The notes: generated by a model from the sequence alone, not told the origin. Shown: positions 34,551-48,221, counted from the stretch's first letter. The stretch: DNA of 64,000 nucleotides from Siphlonurus alternatus (GCA_949825025.1 OX463788.1:19843799-19907798); one strand, 5' to 3'. A program made the numbers and translations.

Positions 34551-35300
34551 TAAAAGTAAAGTGAGCGATTTCATTTTTTTTAAAGATTTTATTTTCTAAA
34601 AATACTTTAACCTACCCTCTATTGAGAAATGGAAACCAAACAATTCCATCTCTAACAGCTTTACCACAATTTTTTTCTCAAAGTTGGTGTTTTTGAAGCT
34701 TCTTTATGGTATGTACAGGAATCAGCTTTATACTCAGCCTTTGTGTGCAGAATGGTATCAATTATAAAAAGATACTTATGTAATCTACGATGAATTCTTT
34801 AATAGAGTATATAAAAAAATAACGGGGACGTTTTTCCGGAAAAAATCTTCAGAATCCTTATGGAAATTAACCCACAAAAAAATCAAGTGTTTTTTGATCG
34901 GTTCCGTATTGCTTGCTTGCTTGATTTTTACAAGGATACACTCCTAAGAGCTTACAGGGGTAATGGGGTTAATTTGAAAATTCATTAAAGAATTCAACAT
35001 CTAGGTATTTTTTAATTGGGACCATTCTTCACACGAAGCTTGAATAAAAAGCTGTTTTCTGTATTATAAGGATGCATGTTAAATTCCTCCGAAACACCAA
35101 TTGTGATTTTTTTTTTTTTTTTTTTTTTTTTTTGTAGTGAAGCTAATAATATCATTACTATCTTTCTAACATCTGAGATGGAATTTTTTGGTTATCTTTT
35201 CTCAATAGAGGACAGGTAAAACAAAACTAATTTTTAAAAATAAAATCTTAAAAAAAGAAAAAAAAAAAAAAAAAAAAAGAAATCGCTCACTCTACTTTAA
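34551..35300. mobile_element. 750-bp foldback, ends TAAAGTGAGCGATTTC
   Basis: The left end AAAGTGAGCGATTTC and right end GAAATCGCTCACTCTACTTT are inverted. The arms continue with CTCTATTGAGAAATGG / TTCTCAATAGAGGACAGGT. The loop side has a 27-bp T run (35107) and, near the right end, a long A run (35257). The middle contains ACACTCCTAAGAGCTTACAG (34944 on), which recurs in the module at 54950. A right-end fragment of the same family lies at 49095-49265. Confidence 0.75.
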
Positions 35301-35396
35301 ATATTTACAATTTTTATAAACTTATGGTATAAATTAAGCCATGATCGAATTAAAATTAATATGCTAGTTATTAAATAATGCAATTTTTTCTGAATC

Positions 35397-35525
35397 AGGG
35401 GGGGGGGGGAATGTTCTATTTATAGGACCAATGTTAAAAAAAATATTGGAGTGGAGAAAATATGGAAACATCTACATTGCCCATGTTAAATCCAAAATTT
35501 CGGGGGCTCCCCCACTCTGAAATGG
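35397..35525. mobile_element. degenerate hAT-type MITE
   Basis: CAGGGGGGGGGGG at the left, and the family middle in inverse orientation (ACATTGCCCATGTTAAATCC). The right end is CGGGGGCTCCCCCACTCTG. The terminal GGATCC part is lost. Confidence 0.5.
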
Positions 35526-36699
35526 AACTCTTTATCTACTTCAAATGACCACAAATTTGAAACCTGATTATCATAGGTGAATAATTTGTCTTAAAAAAAA
35601 TATAATTAATTTATGTTTTGAATAAAAATTGTTTATGGCACCAAGGAACAATAAAAAACACCATTTATAAACTGTGACCTCTAACCCGTGACCTTCAGAA
35701 TTTTTGAAGGTTAAAGTAATTCACACAAAAATGTTACATAATTATGTATTAAATGTAATGTTATTACTGTTATTGGCAAACATTTATGTTGATATTAGGC
35801 ACATTCAAATTACAAGTGTTTTACACGTCGTCTCATGGTAGCTGCGCACAAAATACTAGAGAGCTCTATGGAATGAGACTATTCATTAAAAAAAAAAAAT
35901 TGATGTTTCTTTTGTTTTTCAAATCTCCTCAAATTTAGGAGCAGATCGTTATTGAATCCTTATCTCCACAAATTCGACAGTAGATCAATATACTGTAGAA
36001 TTATAGATGATATAAACGAATTTAATAAACAGAATATTATTTTATTCACCAAAAAAACTAGGTGCAGGCTGCCACGTAAAATAAAATGCATTTTTCAAAT
36101 TTTAGCCTGTGACCTTTGACCTTCAAAAAACTTGTAGGTCAAAGTGACGTACAGAATATTTTTGGGTAAAATTATCACTTATTATAATAATTATGTGTAG
36201 TATAAAAAATGTATATTATATTATATAATTACATATTCACACTATATTTATATCATAATTATATTATGTTGCATGATTTTGATTTCATGACTTTACCTTT
36301 TTAAGTTATATAATTATTATTTTTTATCAAACAACAATTAAATACTTCTAATTAAGGATTATTGTTAACATGGTAATTATTTTTTTAATGGTAAAAATAT
36401 AAAATTTAGATCAGAACATAGAGAACAAAATGTCTGTTTATTTAAAAAAAAATTATTCGGTCCAGTTTTTGAGATATTAATTTTTTAGTTGAAGAAGATG
36501 CTACATGCTAATTTGACTTGATTTGACTAATGACCGCCAAATTTCCAACGATTCTCACTATTTATATCCTGTATATATTTATATATCAAAAACTAGACTG
36601 ACTATACTCAATTACTCCATGTTTTGGCTGAATTATATTTATGTTATAATGCAAGGAAGGTTTACTATAATTTTGAGAGTGATTCACCATCTACTAAGA
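35526..36699. other. AT-rich stretch with two diverged direct repeats
   Basis: 35670-35760 and 36105-36180 share CTGTGACCT..GTGACCTTCA and an AGGTCAAAGT-like block. The second copy reads TGACCTTTGACCTTCAA, a direct-repeat-1 pattern of AGGTCA half-sites on the minus strand. No gene seen. Confidence 0.4.
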
Positions 36700-36870
36700 C
36701 TAGTGACATTAATCCGGCCTTGCAATCCATCCCGGCATTTGCCTGTGACTGAGGGAAACGTGGAAACTTCAGCCGAGGATGGACACTACAGCTTTTGTCA
36801 ATGAACCGGAAGTGCAATGGTCCAAAGCCAGGGGAAACACATGGTGGAAAAGCGCAACGATTTACCTCTG
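36700..36870 (+). repeat. copy of a dispersed conserved module
   Basis: ACTGAGGGAAACGTGGAAAC, GAGGATGGACACTACAGC and GGTCCAAAGCCAGGGGAAAC align in order with 55060-55165 (plus) and 63590-63700 (minus). The family is not recognised. It may be an old retroelement or SINE. Confidence 0.55.
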
Positions 36871-37133
36871 AGTGGGAAACGTGGTTTTTGTTGAAAATGG
36901 TGACCCATCCAACTACTATATAACCACGCGCCCGTTGCTTGACTTATTTATTATATTTATTCAAAAAACAGAATTCGATGCTCGGCGAGACCTGGTCAAG
37001 CGCACGCGCCACACCTCCCACTAAATATTTATAATATTCATAGTATAGAATACAGTATATTTAAATATATTATACATTTTTTATGTGTAAAATAAATAAT
37101 AATACAATATCCGCGCGTATGTGGAGTCTCAGA

Positions 37134-37345
37134 CAGGGGCGGATCCAGCCCGCGGCTCCGGGGGGGGGGGGGGGGGCGGTGCCCTTTCCCGCAATGTTAA
37201 ATTTTGGGATGGGAAGGGGGGGGGTCGACTGGTGGGGGGTAGTAATACCTTAAATTGGATCCAATAAACAAATCAAATCAAATCAAATCAAATCATGTAT
37301 TTTGGGACCTTTTAGGCCCCCCCCCCCCCCTTGGATCCGCGCCTG
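37134..37345. mobile_element. 212-bp hAT-type MITE with perfect 8-bp duplication
   Basis: Ends CAGGGGCGGATCCAG and TTGGATCCGCGCCTG. The target duplication is GTCTCAGA on both sides (37126-37133 and 37346-37353). It has a G tract of about 20 near the left end and a C tract near the right. An AATCA pentamer array lies at 37269-37294. It is inserted at the edge of the dispersed repeat shared with 32.4-33.4 kb. Confidence 0.9.
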
Positions 37346-37545
37346 GTCTCAGATCACCTGAGGAAGAGAGCGGTTGACTCTCTCGAGACGTAGTGATATG
37401 TGTAGTACATGCAAGTGTTAGTGACGTGCACGAACACTAACAAGTAAGTGAACATCGCAACATGCTACATACAGAAGGATTACATCGAACACCGGCAAAG
37501 GTAAAAAGTCCGAAAAGTGAAATACATACATTCAATATGAATTAT
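37346..37545. repeat. dispersed repeat, uninterrupted copy
   Basis: Reverse complement of the outer parts of 32420-33455. Serves as the empty site for the CACTGCAAAAA element. Confidence 0.7.
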
Positions 37546-39566
37546 ACCCTTTTTGCACGAAAAAGTTATTTACTAACAATATATTATTATATATCTTTAT
37601 GAGTTTGCCCTCTACTAAGATTCTATTTTAATACTAAACATGAACATTATAAAATAAAATATTAAATTACATTATAGTCGTTACTGAGCATGTAGACTGT
37701 AGACAACAAAAGAGCTATTGTTAGATTTGGAAGCATTATTTGACTCATACGATATTGATGTTTTGATTTAAAATAATTTAATATCATGTTTATTTTAGTT
37801 CCTACAATTAATATATAATATATACTATAATGTGTAATTAATTAATTAAAATTAATTAATTAACTCAGTCGAATCCTTCCACGTACTGTACAATCTCTAT
37901 CGTACATATTTTAATTGTTTTAATTAATTGATACTGTAACTCCATCAGCTTTTAAAACATAAAACATCATACTAAAACTTTGTAAAAGATTAAAAATAAT
38001 ACTATAAAAAGAACAATAAAATGATATTTATTGCGGCGTGAGATTTTTTTTCTTCAGATATCTGAAGATCTACGCCCACTTTTTTAAAAGGACTACTTGC
38101 TACAAGAGCTACTTCCAAGCGCTTCCAAGTGCTTGTGTATCATGCTCAAATCAAAACATGAGAAATGGCGCGCAATTTAAAAATATTATTCTAGCTAGGT
38201 TAAATCAATTTATAATATTAAGTTCATTAACAAAAGACAATGTCATATTCCTTGTCAATCATCTTCACATTAAATAAGATTTAACATTATAGTACAGAGT
38301 ACCAACCTTATAACTATATTCCATCATAACAAATCTTTTAGTTCATAACGGTGCACTTAAAAACACTGAACACTTCCCAGAAGCAATTCACAATTAATTT
38401 AATTCACAAAATTAACACACAAAAAAATCAATTTTTATTCAATGGTAGTGTATATTCAAAAACACGTGTATTGAGATACACTGTCTTTATGGGAATGGAA
38501 GTTGGGAGAGAGTTTTAACAGAAAAAAACGCTAGGGGGAAAGAGGTAAAAAAATAGAGTTGGGTTGAGTGGTGGGGGAATAAAAGGGGGAGGGGTATAGG
38601 GGGAATGGGGGAAAGAGAACGATATACGATAGAAAGACAGAGAGAAATATGCGCAGTAGTACTTAACTTTAGTCCTGTCCCGCGCAGCTTCAAAAAGCCT
38701 GTTGTACTACTTATATAGACCATTGGATGAAGAACATGTTATGACGTCACTGAAGGCATTAAAAGTTCTTAATTTAGAATAATTATTATATAATTATCAA
38801 AGTTATTTTTCAAAGTCTAAAATGTAGGTTGCATTTACTTGGGTGACTGTTCACTTAGTGCTTGGGTTATGTATTTTTCATGCCACCCATTGAGCTTAAC
38901 AATATTTTGTTGTCAATAAAACTATATTTATAAGTATGCAGGTTGTTTGTTCAATATAATATATAAACATTTATTATTATTACTTGAATGTATATAATCA
39001 AAGAAATAAAATATACCCAGTGCTTTAAAAAACCATAAACCATGCTCCATTGCTGCAGAAAATAATACTTCCCAGGAAAATTTCATGTATTATATAAAAT
39101 CATGAAATTGACATCCTTTTTCCAGGAGTTTCCCGTACGGGACAGTTCTATCATGCGGAACTGCAGATTTCTGGACATTGTGACAGTCGTAGCTCACACC
39201 CCTACAAGTATATATTCACAAGTCCCGCTCAACGCACCAATCGAAAAATTTAAAAACCGACTAATATAACTCAATATTGCTTCATAGCTAGAAGTGCTAG
39301 AACAACATGTTCCGGAAATTTCTACAGCTCAAATCGAGCACATTTTTTGAACAAACGTCACAAACGATGATAAATTTTAAATTGAATAGAATTTATAATA
39401 TATATTATACAAAAAATAAAATAATGATCGAGGCAACGATAAAAATAAGACTTCAAAAACAGCAACTCGAATGGCATGCAGTTACAGCGTTATACGTTAT
39501 ACAGCACAGCTTCATGGAACCTTGGCCTGGTCTTAATTTTAGTTAAATTTGTCAGTAATATTAGAG
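37546..39566. other. AT-rich stretch, no gene seen
   Basis: A G-rich purine patch at 38500-38640 gives the long minus frame at 38487-38723, which is pyrimidine-biased and unconvincing. One TGACGTCA at 38742. No other repeat recognised. Confidence 0.4.
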
Positions 39567-39880
39567 CTAGTATCGACCTTAAATTTTTTTATTGCAATAA
39601 TGGATAGAGGGTGCAAAGTTACGCTTTACTCTGATTTTTTTTTCAGATTTTTTTAGAACCCGGGAAGTATTGCTAAAAAGTTTTGCCGAGGTCGGGTTTG
39701 AACCCATTCCCCTTCTAGGTTCTATTCTTTTTTAAGAGAGGCATCTAGAGGAGTCACTTTCTCTGCACATTCAACAATTTTTTAAAAATAGTTCTAAAAA
39801 ATCTGAAAAAATACAGAGTAGCATCACTTTTTGCAGACTATTCTATTTCTGCACTAAACAAATTTGAGGTATATACTACA
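39567..39880. mobile_element. MITE, family A, sister of 2371-2679
   Basis: TAGTATCGACC at the left and GAGGTATATACTA at the right. The core is nearly that of 2371-2679 (GTATTGCTAAAAAGTTTTGC, GGGTTTGAACCC, AGAGAGGCATCTAGAGG). Confidence 0.8.
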
Positions 39881-40137
39881 CTATGTATAGATATAGTATA
39901 ATACTGTAAAAAAAATAAATTAAAAATTTAGATAGATAATACCCAATTTCATTAGAAATATGTATCATAAAGGGATCAATAGGTACACTACTATTATACT
40001 ACTGCAGTGTGAAGTATAAAATATACATATTGATATCAAAGACCGAAAAAAATGCTCGCATCTAGATGTGCCCCTAGCGATTTGAGCAAAGAAGCAAAGG
40101 ACGAAATTAACAAATATTTCGGGCTTTGCTCACTAAT

Positions 40138-40605
40138 GGCCGTAAGTTGCAGCCACCTATCCGAGAATAATTCGAGGATTATCCATGGATTATTTACTAA
40201 TTAACATTAAAATTCTCGGATAATGGACAACATACATGAAATTTTTTTATTGCAGAAATGAATAGAGGGTAACAAATTATGCTACTCTGAATTCTTTCAG
40301 ATTTTTTTGAGACCCGGAACTATTTTTAAATAATTATTGAAAGTGCGGCCACGCCCCCTGGAGGCGTCAATAGGCGTCCAGTTTCTATCCTTTTTATTAA
40401 GGCTGCAGGGGTGCCAACTGAAATCACAAGACTTTCAATAATTATTTAAAAATAGTTCCAGGTCTCAAAAAAATCTGAAAAAATGCAGAGTAGCATAATT
40501 TGGTACCCTCTATTCATTTCTTCAATAAAATTTGTTCATGTATGTTGTCCATTGTCGCGCGGATTTTTCTAAGATAGGTTGGCTGCAACTTACGGCCATT
40601 AAATT
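40138..40605. mobile_element. TIR element nested in the foldback's left arm
   Basis: GGCCGTAAGTTGCAGCCACC is mirrored by GGCTGCAACTTACGGCC at the right. TCTCGGATAATGGAC lies next to the inner 328-bp MITE. It is absent from the right arm of the larger foldback. Confidence 0.7.
40224..40551. mobile_element. MITE, family A variant, innermost insert
   Basis: Exactly 328 bp, with ends TGGACAACATACATG and CATGTATGTTGTCCA. The core is the reverse complement of the copy at 21246-21573. It forms the third level of nesting. Confidence 0.85.
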
Positions 40606-41249
40606 TGGTTACTTTTTCTAGAAGTGTTCAAATCGTAAAAAGCAAAACCCGACGACCGACGAGACATTTTATTTCGGAGTAAATAAAATGAGCAATTCTA
40701 TGTTGGCGCACTTCACGAAAGACAAAAACCGGAAGACACCTTCTTAATTATTACACTGTAAACTATATTATGAATATATACTTATTACAATAATTACTTA
40801 TCGAAACGTTATGTAAAACATGCAGCATTTTATTTTATTTAGAAATATTTTCTCTGAGATAATGGTGGTACAGCGGCATCGTCAATCTCAAACCAATTAT
40901 AATATAAGGTTTCATGTTTGTACCACCCTATTATAGCTACAGGATTAATATGATGCAATACTAATACATTTTCTTCTGCTAAAAAACAAAATAAAATTAT
41001 AATTCATAGTATCATGCAAAGCTTATACTCTAGTAAAAACTAAAAAGGCTTTGTAATCATGACAGCAATCGTTTCAAATTAGGAGGCGAATAACAAATTA
41101 ATCAAAATTAATTTATAAAATAGAAGTGCATGTGTGAAACTCGTGTAATAATATTAAATATATTTTATTTAATTTTTAATTAATACTTGTAGGTAACAAT
41201 TTGACGGCTTATATTTTTACTTAAATGATTTTTTTATGTATATTTTTTT

Positions 41250-41388
<139 letters not shown>

Positions 41389-41946
41389 AGTTAAGGGTGA
41401 TATTTTTTCACACAGGCATTAAAAATTTCCAACCATTCCTCAAAGTATTCCTCAAAATCAATACCTTTTAAAAAGAAAAATTGTTCTTCTTGGATACATT
41501 GTGTTCACTGTTCACATGTTCACTTCACAAAGAAACTGTGTTGGTGCGACAAATAAAAATCTTCTGTATTTTATATGACTTGAATGATAAACAAATCAAA
41601 TTTTTTTTAACATTTACAAAAATTATTAATAAAAAAATTGTGTTTTGCTTTTCGTGAAAGGCGTCAATCTAGAATTGCTCATTTTATTTAATCATATTAT
41701 ACCCCGAAATAAAATGTCTCGTCGGGCTTTGCTTTTCCGGTTTGAACATTTCTATAGAAATAATCAAATTTAAATAAGCAAAGCCCAAAATGACACTTCT
41801 CGTCGAACTTTGCTTTTTCTGGTTCCATCACTTCTAGAAATGATCAAATTTAAATTAGCAAAGCTCGAAATATTTGTTAATTTCGACCTTTACTTGCTCA
41901 AATCGCTAGAGGCACATCTACTAGTAGGTGTGAGCATTTTTTTCGG

Positions 41947-42963
41947 TTTTTGGAATTTGGGATTTGATGCCGACATAATATATATATATAATATGTTTGT
42001 TATATGCCACACTGATTATAATAATTACGATTATTCCATATTAATTTTTACGTTTTCATTATTTATTTCAATAATACACTTAACTACACTGTTAGGGGTT
42101 CATCATGCATAATCCTGAGCACCTAAAAATATTTTGAAAAATATATTAAATTAATAATATATGTTTCTGTCATTCGTCGTTTCATCAGACGAATTAATTA
42201 GACTACAATCGAGGCAGCTAGTGCATATTGTTGTTAACTTTTTATAGAACGAAAAGTACAATGCATTCGTTAATGTTCATCTTATTTTATTATTTCAACT
42301 CGAGTGTGTATTAATTTCCTTGCTGCGGGTACCGTATATAGGTATACATATATATACTGACAGACTGATAGCAACTTGTATATTATTATACATATTATAA
42401 CATAATATGTATATTAATAACATACAAACTTTATCGCACCGGAAAACGTAATTAAAACAAAAAACAATTTTTGTTTTATATTTTCCTTATAAACTCATCC
42501 AGGTGATAAGATTATTTTAATTTATTTTTATACGACATTCTTTATCAGAAAAACAAGAAATTAAAAGTAAGTTATTTGTGTGGCATAAAAAAAAATACGT
42601 ATTAACAGCCCAAAAATATTTATTGATGCTTTCTAAAATAACGGAGAAAGTATATAGAGTATATATTATACATTGCAGAATTATCATAAAGTTTTAAAAT
42701 TATCAACGATAGATAGATATAGCACTATATAACTAAACGCACCCTATCCTATATAAAAAGTACTATAAGAATAAAAAATTCAGGCATTAAATTTATATTA
42801 TAATCATGTGGTATTTTAGGGCAAGCAACACAATAAGTAACAGGAAGTAAAGCAATAATCATCATCAAACTGAAGTTTTGAGTCCAAAACTGACAGACTT
42901 GAATCTTGTTTCAATAATCGTTGACTTCATAATGTCACTGCCTGACTGTGACGTCACGAATTC

Positions 42964-43011
<48 letters not shown>

Positions 43012-43085
43012 TTTTTAAAAAAAAGGAAGAAAATCATAGTTGCATAACTTTTTATGATCGCTTCATTAATTAATTCAATTCCGTA
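41947..43085. other. AT-rich stretch with a TA microsatellite
   Basis: A TA run at 42966-43004 follows a TGACGTCA at 42949. No gene or other repeat recognised. Confidence 0.45.
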
Positions 43086-43141
43086 AAGCCTGTATTACAC
43101 GATAAACTTGCGTGCAAAATTGTATCGTGTAATACCGGCAT
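43086..43141. mobile_element. 56-bp minimal copy of the 29090 MITE
   Basis: AAGCCTGTATTACACGATA and TATCGTGTAATACCGGC are inverted repeats identical in type to the element at 29090-29211, with nearly all of the interior gone. Confidence 0.6.
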
Positions 43142-43348
43142 AAGCATCATAAGTTCTTTTTTCCAGTTTTTTTTTATAATTCTTTTATTCATAAAAACAA
43201 GTTTATGTACAATTTTATGGTGGTGGCTAGACTAAAAATCAAGAGTAAGTAACTGATGCATGGCAATAGCAAAAACTCATGCAAGCATGGGGGTGGGCGA
43301 GAGCGCTATATATGTGGCGTATTCGCTGCATTTGGGTGGGGGACTATT

Positions 43349-43690
43349 TAGTCTCCTGTCTGTCTCTCGAGATGGTCGTTCCTTTTCTCTGGGGAAACCT
43401 CCCCGGAGAAGTCAATCCGTGAGTCAACAGTCCGTTGAGGGGGCGTCCCGAATGGGTGGGTAAAAAGCTCTAGTATATGCTCGACCTCATGCACAGTGAC
43501 GATGCTCGCGAACGAGTCTTGGGAACGGGGGAGAGCAAAGCACAGTGCAAAGCTTGGTCCGACTTGGTCGCGGTGGGGCTGATGGTCAAAGCGGTGACAC
43601 TTTCCATTTGTCACGCCTAGGGTATTGGACCCGGGACAAACGGATGTGACTCCGTGGTGGCTAGGTCTCACCATGGTTACACACACACGA
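43349..43690 (+). mobile_element. retroelement 3' fragment, GC-rich
   Basis: A GC-rich island in AT-rich DNA. GGTCGCGGTGGGGCTGATGG, AAGCGGTGACACT, GACCCGGGAC, GTGACTCCGTGG and GGTCTCACC recur in order on the minus strand at 52010-52250. It runs into an AAAT-type tail at 43691. The strand is inferred from that tail. The family is not identified. Confidence 0.55.
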
Positions 43691-43846
<156 letters not shown>

Positions 43847-44586
43847 GAAGAAAGTGAATGGGGCAATCAAAATTAATTACACACTCAGAACACTGGAAAT
43901 TTTGCTTGGGCATGGTATGGCAATTAGTAGATTGTTCAAACAGTACATCGACGACGACGCTTCCTGAGTGAGAACAAGCTTGATTGCACATTTTACCCCA
44001 AACAGCCTGCCCCTATGGCAACTCCTACATTGTATTATCGTAGCGGTACCATTCGTATTTCGTATTGTCTTGAGGTGTAAAGGTATAAAAATGGTGCCTG
44101 CATACGTTTCGGATCTATAATGGTTAGAATTTGCAATATTATTATATTATTTGTCAATTATTTTGAAATATTTTGTTTTTTTATTAAATTAATATACATT
44201 TAATAAGTACGGATGGTTAATGCATTTTCTGAGCTATAATGGCAGCAATTATATAAAGATTTACAATTTTTCGATCATATTATATTATGCAGTTAAAATA
44301 CTTAAAATATTGAAATTGAAATCAATTTTACGAAAATTTGAATTTCAGCCTTCAGTATTAAAAATACATGTTATACCATTTGAGTTAACTAAACACAAAT
44401 TTGGTGTATTATATTTAATATTGTCAAGTTCAGCTGTCTGGTGTATGGTTTAAAAAGTCTCATTTGAAGTTTAAAACTATAAAAGTTTAAACATTTTAAA
44501 ATTAAAATTATGCAGGTGGATTTTATATTTTTATCTCCAGCACATATATTACAATTTGTTTATAAAAAAAAAGAACATACTCTTAC
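43847..44586. other. AT-rich stretch, no gene seen
   Basis: No repeats or exons recognised. Confidence 0.4.
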
Positions 44587-44661
44587 CCCATGAGTTGCGA
44601 GTGATAACGAGTGTTGCACTGTGCTAGAAGAACTGCTAGATGAACCAAAACGTATGGCTTG
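44587..44661 (-). CDS. candidate exon, possibly 5' part of the TOX-like gene
   Basis: On the minus strand a 75-nt stretch is bounded by TTTGGGTTAG and a strong donor GGG|GTAAGAG. Read in phase 0 it encodes QAIRFGSSSSSSTVQHSLSL then ATHG and would join the exon at 25228 in frame. An in-frame stop just upstream means the acceptor, or a different one such as TTCTATAG at 44675, must be used. The pyrimidine tract of the first acceptor is weak. No family motif is present. Confidence 0.3.
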
Positions 44662-47600
44662 CTAACCCAAAGGCCTATAGAATACAAATAAGCAAGCAAA
44701 ACTAGCAACTCCTGTAGCTACTAGACAACAGATGGCTGATTGACAGCATGTGTACAGCCCTCTCAAAATTATTCAACCCTCCCCTCCGGCCTTGGCAAAA
44801 TACTCACATTTCGAGTCAATTTGAACATGCACCACCTTTTACAGATATATGATATATTCATCTCCCCATGCAATGTTAATGTACGGATAATTAGCATGAA
44901 CAGCAAAATCTCTTTAAAGATATTATCTCTATATATAAAGTATAAATCTATCTCGACGGTCGACGGTCCATATGAATGCATATAATATAATATATACAAA
45001 TTTCTATGCTCATTGCGAGTTATTCTTGCAACAATGAGAACCTTCAACTGTGACGAGGAGATTCTCTCAGCCATTACTGCAGTATACAGAAAAGATAAGA
45101 TAGTAGCCAAACTCCTATGCTTGCCGTACGGGGGCGCTGAAGTCAATTTTGGAGCGTTTGTGAAAATTTTGTTATATATATTGTGTTTAGAGCTTTTTTT
45201 ATTCTAAAAAATACTAGATTTTTTTCCCAGTATTTTGGTATAAGGCGGTTGCATGAGCAACGCAATCAGTCTACTTTACAGGGGCTGAGTGAAAACATGC
45301 GCGCGCAGCTTGCCATGCCGGTGGAGTGGTAGAGAACTCTGCATGCAGGCAAAAGATTAAAAAAAATACATTATAAATTATTTAAAATGAAAATAAAAAA
45401 TGTGAGGTGAACAAAATGTTTAAAATAAAATTTACAAACTTTTGCTCACCTCAGAATTTAGAATATTTTCTTTATATATTTTTAAATATTTTTTTAATAT
45501 TTTCTCCTATATGCTTATACATTGCGGAGTTCCACCAGGCCATCATCGACGACTGGCGGACGACTGTTGAAACTCCCGATCCAAGGTCACACTGACGTCA
45601 CACGCAAGCGCCTAATACTTTTCTCCGCGATAGATACAGTATTTTCCGAGTTATAGCAGATTTAGAATGATAATTCTCCTATATACCTATGGGAATTTAA
45701 TGTTTACATTTTGGGTAGCACGGAGATGCCCGAAGCCGCCCGAAGATCTTCGGGATGTAGGCAAAAAAAAACCTAAAATCTTATGCTGTGCGTGTTAAAC
45801 GTAACTCACAACATCCCTTTTCTAATAATAGTTTTGCTCGCCAAATATATTTTTTTTTTTTCGCCAGCATTGGTTAAATTCTTCTTGTCACCATTTATGA
45901 AAGAAAATTCTACGAAAACTGATGCGAATAGTCAGGAGAAATTAATTTCGAGACACGTATTTGCTATGCCGCTGACAATGTTTTGCCTACACAATTATGA
46001 CGTCATATTGTTTTGTGACTTATGGTGAAAGACCCGTATAACATAATTATATGGCAGGATGCCCCATTTGGTCCCTAATGTTCCTATGCTTTTAACATGG
46101 TTGCGGACAAAATTGCCGTTGACGCGACCAGATTTCGACTTCGATTCTAACATATGACTTTCTCTACTCTCTTCATTTGCTGTTTTTGTTTATGTGGGAA
46201 AATAGCGTAGCAGGTATACGGACGGTCAGAAGGGTAGAAAAGAGAAAGTGGAGGTCCAACTACTATGGCATTAGATAGGAGAAATGACAAAAAAAAAAAA
46301 ATGAAATAAATTAGTTTTGATTGCTCTTTAATGGTGCGATATTTTTTATGCTATCTATCGTTTATTTGTGTATTTTTACAATTTTTTAAAACTGATTTAC
46401 TTTGTTTCATAAAGTGAAAAAAAAAATCAATATGTAATTTGTTTATATACTAGTCTGTGCATTCTGGTCCTCCATAGGGCAGCCTAACTTACAGGGGCAT
46501 GACGTCAGCGCAATCAACTCTATATCGATGAAAACTGCGGTAAATAATTAGCATAGGCGAAAATTGATAGTATCAGGCGAAAAAGAATATAATATTTACA
46601 TTATAATAAATTTATAATTATATTTTTTATGCTCTATGTTTTCAGAGTGTCAATATTACAGACATATAAGAGTATAATAATAAAACCCAATAATGATACG
46701 AAGAAAGTGCAGCAGGTTAAGGAAAGCATTTCATGCTCCCTACGATAGCTATACTAGAATATAATTATTATTTACAACTACTTTCTACCTAACTTGTTTT
46801 CACATTACAAATCATAACAAAATGCTTGTTCTTATAGCATATAGCCTTACTATTTGTAGTAAAAATTATAGAAATATCTAGAACAAGTGCTAACTTTGCA
46901 AGGTTGGCAACGATTCACCCCTCATCCCGGGAAGACAGGTGCAAATATTTATTTCTTCACCATCTGTTATCATTTGCATTGCCAACGAGTGTACAGAACA
47001 AATTTAATCTGATCTCTTCCATAGCGAACCCTCATTTTTTAATTTATTTTTTTTTATTTAAGAGATTAAGTACTGCAAATGGTACTGTACAAATGTGATG
47101 CAGAAAGATTGCATAGGATTATCATTTTTAATAAGTTAATTCATATTTTATTTTACTTCATTTTAAAGCATGCATGGATCACTTTGATTTTTATGTATAA
47201 AATATAAACTGTATATTATAATATAGTATATTAATGAAATATATTATGTTTTTTTATTCATCATAATTGGTCATATTATAAGTTTAGTAATAAGTTATGT
47301 TTTAGTAATAAGTAATAACCAGTTTAATCCTCAATGAGCCGAATGAGTTTGGAACTCAAGTAGAGGGAAAATCAAAATTTCACATCCAGTATATTGTAAG
47401 ATATTATACCGAAGCAAAGAGACAATATGTATAATATATGTATTACATTATTAATTTATCATCATTAAATAATGAATTTAAATATATGAATTGCATGAGC
47501 ATTTAACTTTCATTAGCCATGTCAGCAATATTTTTAGTTTATAAAAAAAGCAGGTATGTGCCATATTATATACAAGTTTATAGTATGTATATATATATAT

Positions 47601-48221
47601 ATATATATTCTATACAGTATATGGAAATGGTGAACAAAAAATAAAATATATCGAATCTGCTGGAAGCTTTACAGAGCATATATTACATTATAATTTAACC
47701 ATAAATTAACGTTCAATTTATTTATAAATGAAGCAACACAAAACCTTCTACTGAAATTATGTATACTAGAGGCTACATTGCAATAAATATATTTTTTTCT
47801 TTCGTTTTGGAGACAATTAATCTTCATCAAATACTAATGCTGAGAGGATGAAGATATGTGATAACTGATAATGTAAGATTTGGCTTCAGAAAATAAGATT
47901 TAACGAATCGTAATAAAAACAAAAAAACAGAGCTGTAATAAAATTATTAAAGGCAGTGTGATGTTTCCCTATAAAATATCTTGTGTACTGATCCTCATTC
48001 TCACAAGTTTTTGTCGCAGAGTATGTAATGTATAATAAAGTTGGGAGTCAGTGGGACTCTGTTCATTTAGGCCCACCGTACTTGCAGGGCCATGAGGTCA
48101 GTGTGTTTTGCTTTATAGTCTTTATACAACTACAATAAGCTATATATTATATAGTAGTTCAATTTCTTGCAATATATTAATTCATTCATATTCATATTAA
48201 TTCATATTACAAAAAAGATCA
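44662..48221. other. AT-rich stretch with one coding-like island
   Basis: 45525-45597 is a GC-rich island (plus frame EFHQAIIDDWRTTVETPDPR then SH and stop) in AT-rich DNA, of unknown origin. TGACGTCA occurs at 45593, 45998 and 46500, and a small TA run at 47587-47610. No gene can be supported. Confidence 0.4.

Noticed and set aside
38487..38723. Minus frame rich in Pro/Ser/Leu
   Set aside because: Produced by a purine-rich patch on the plus strand; no splice or start context.
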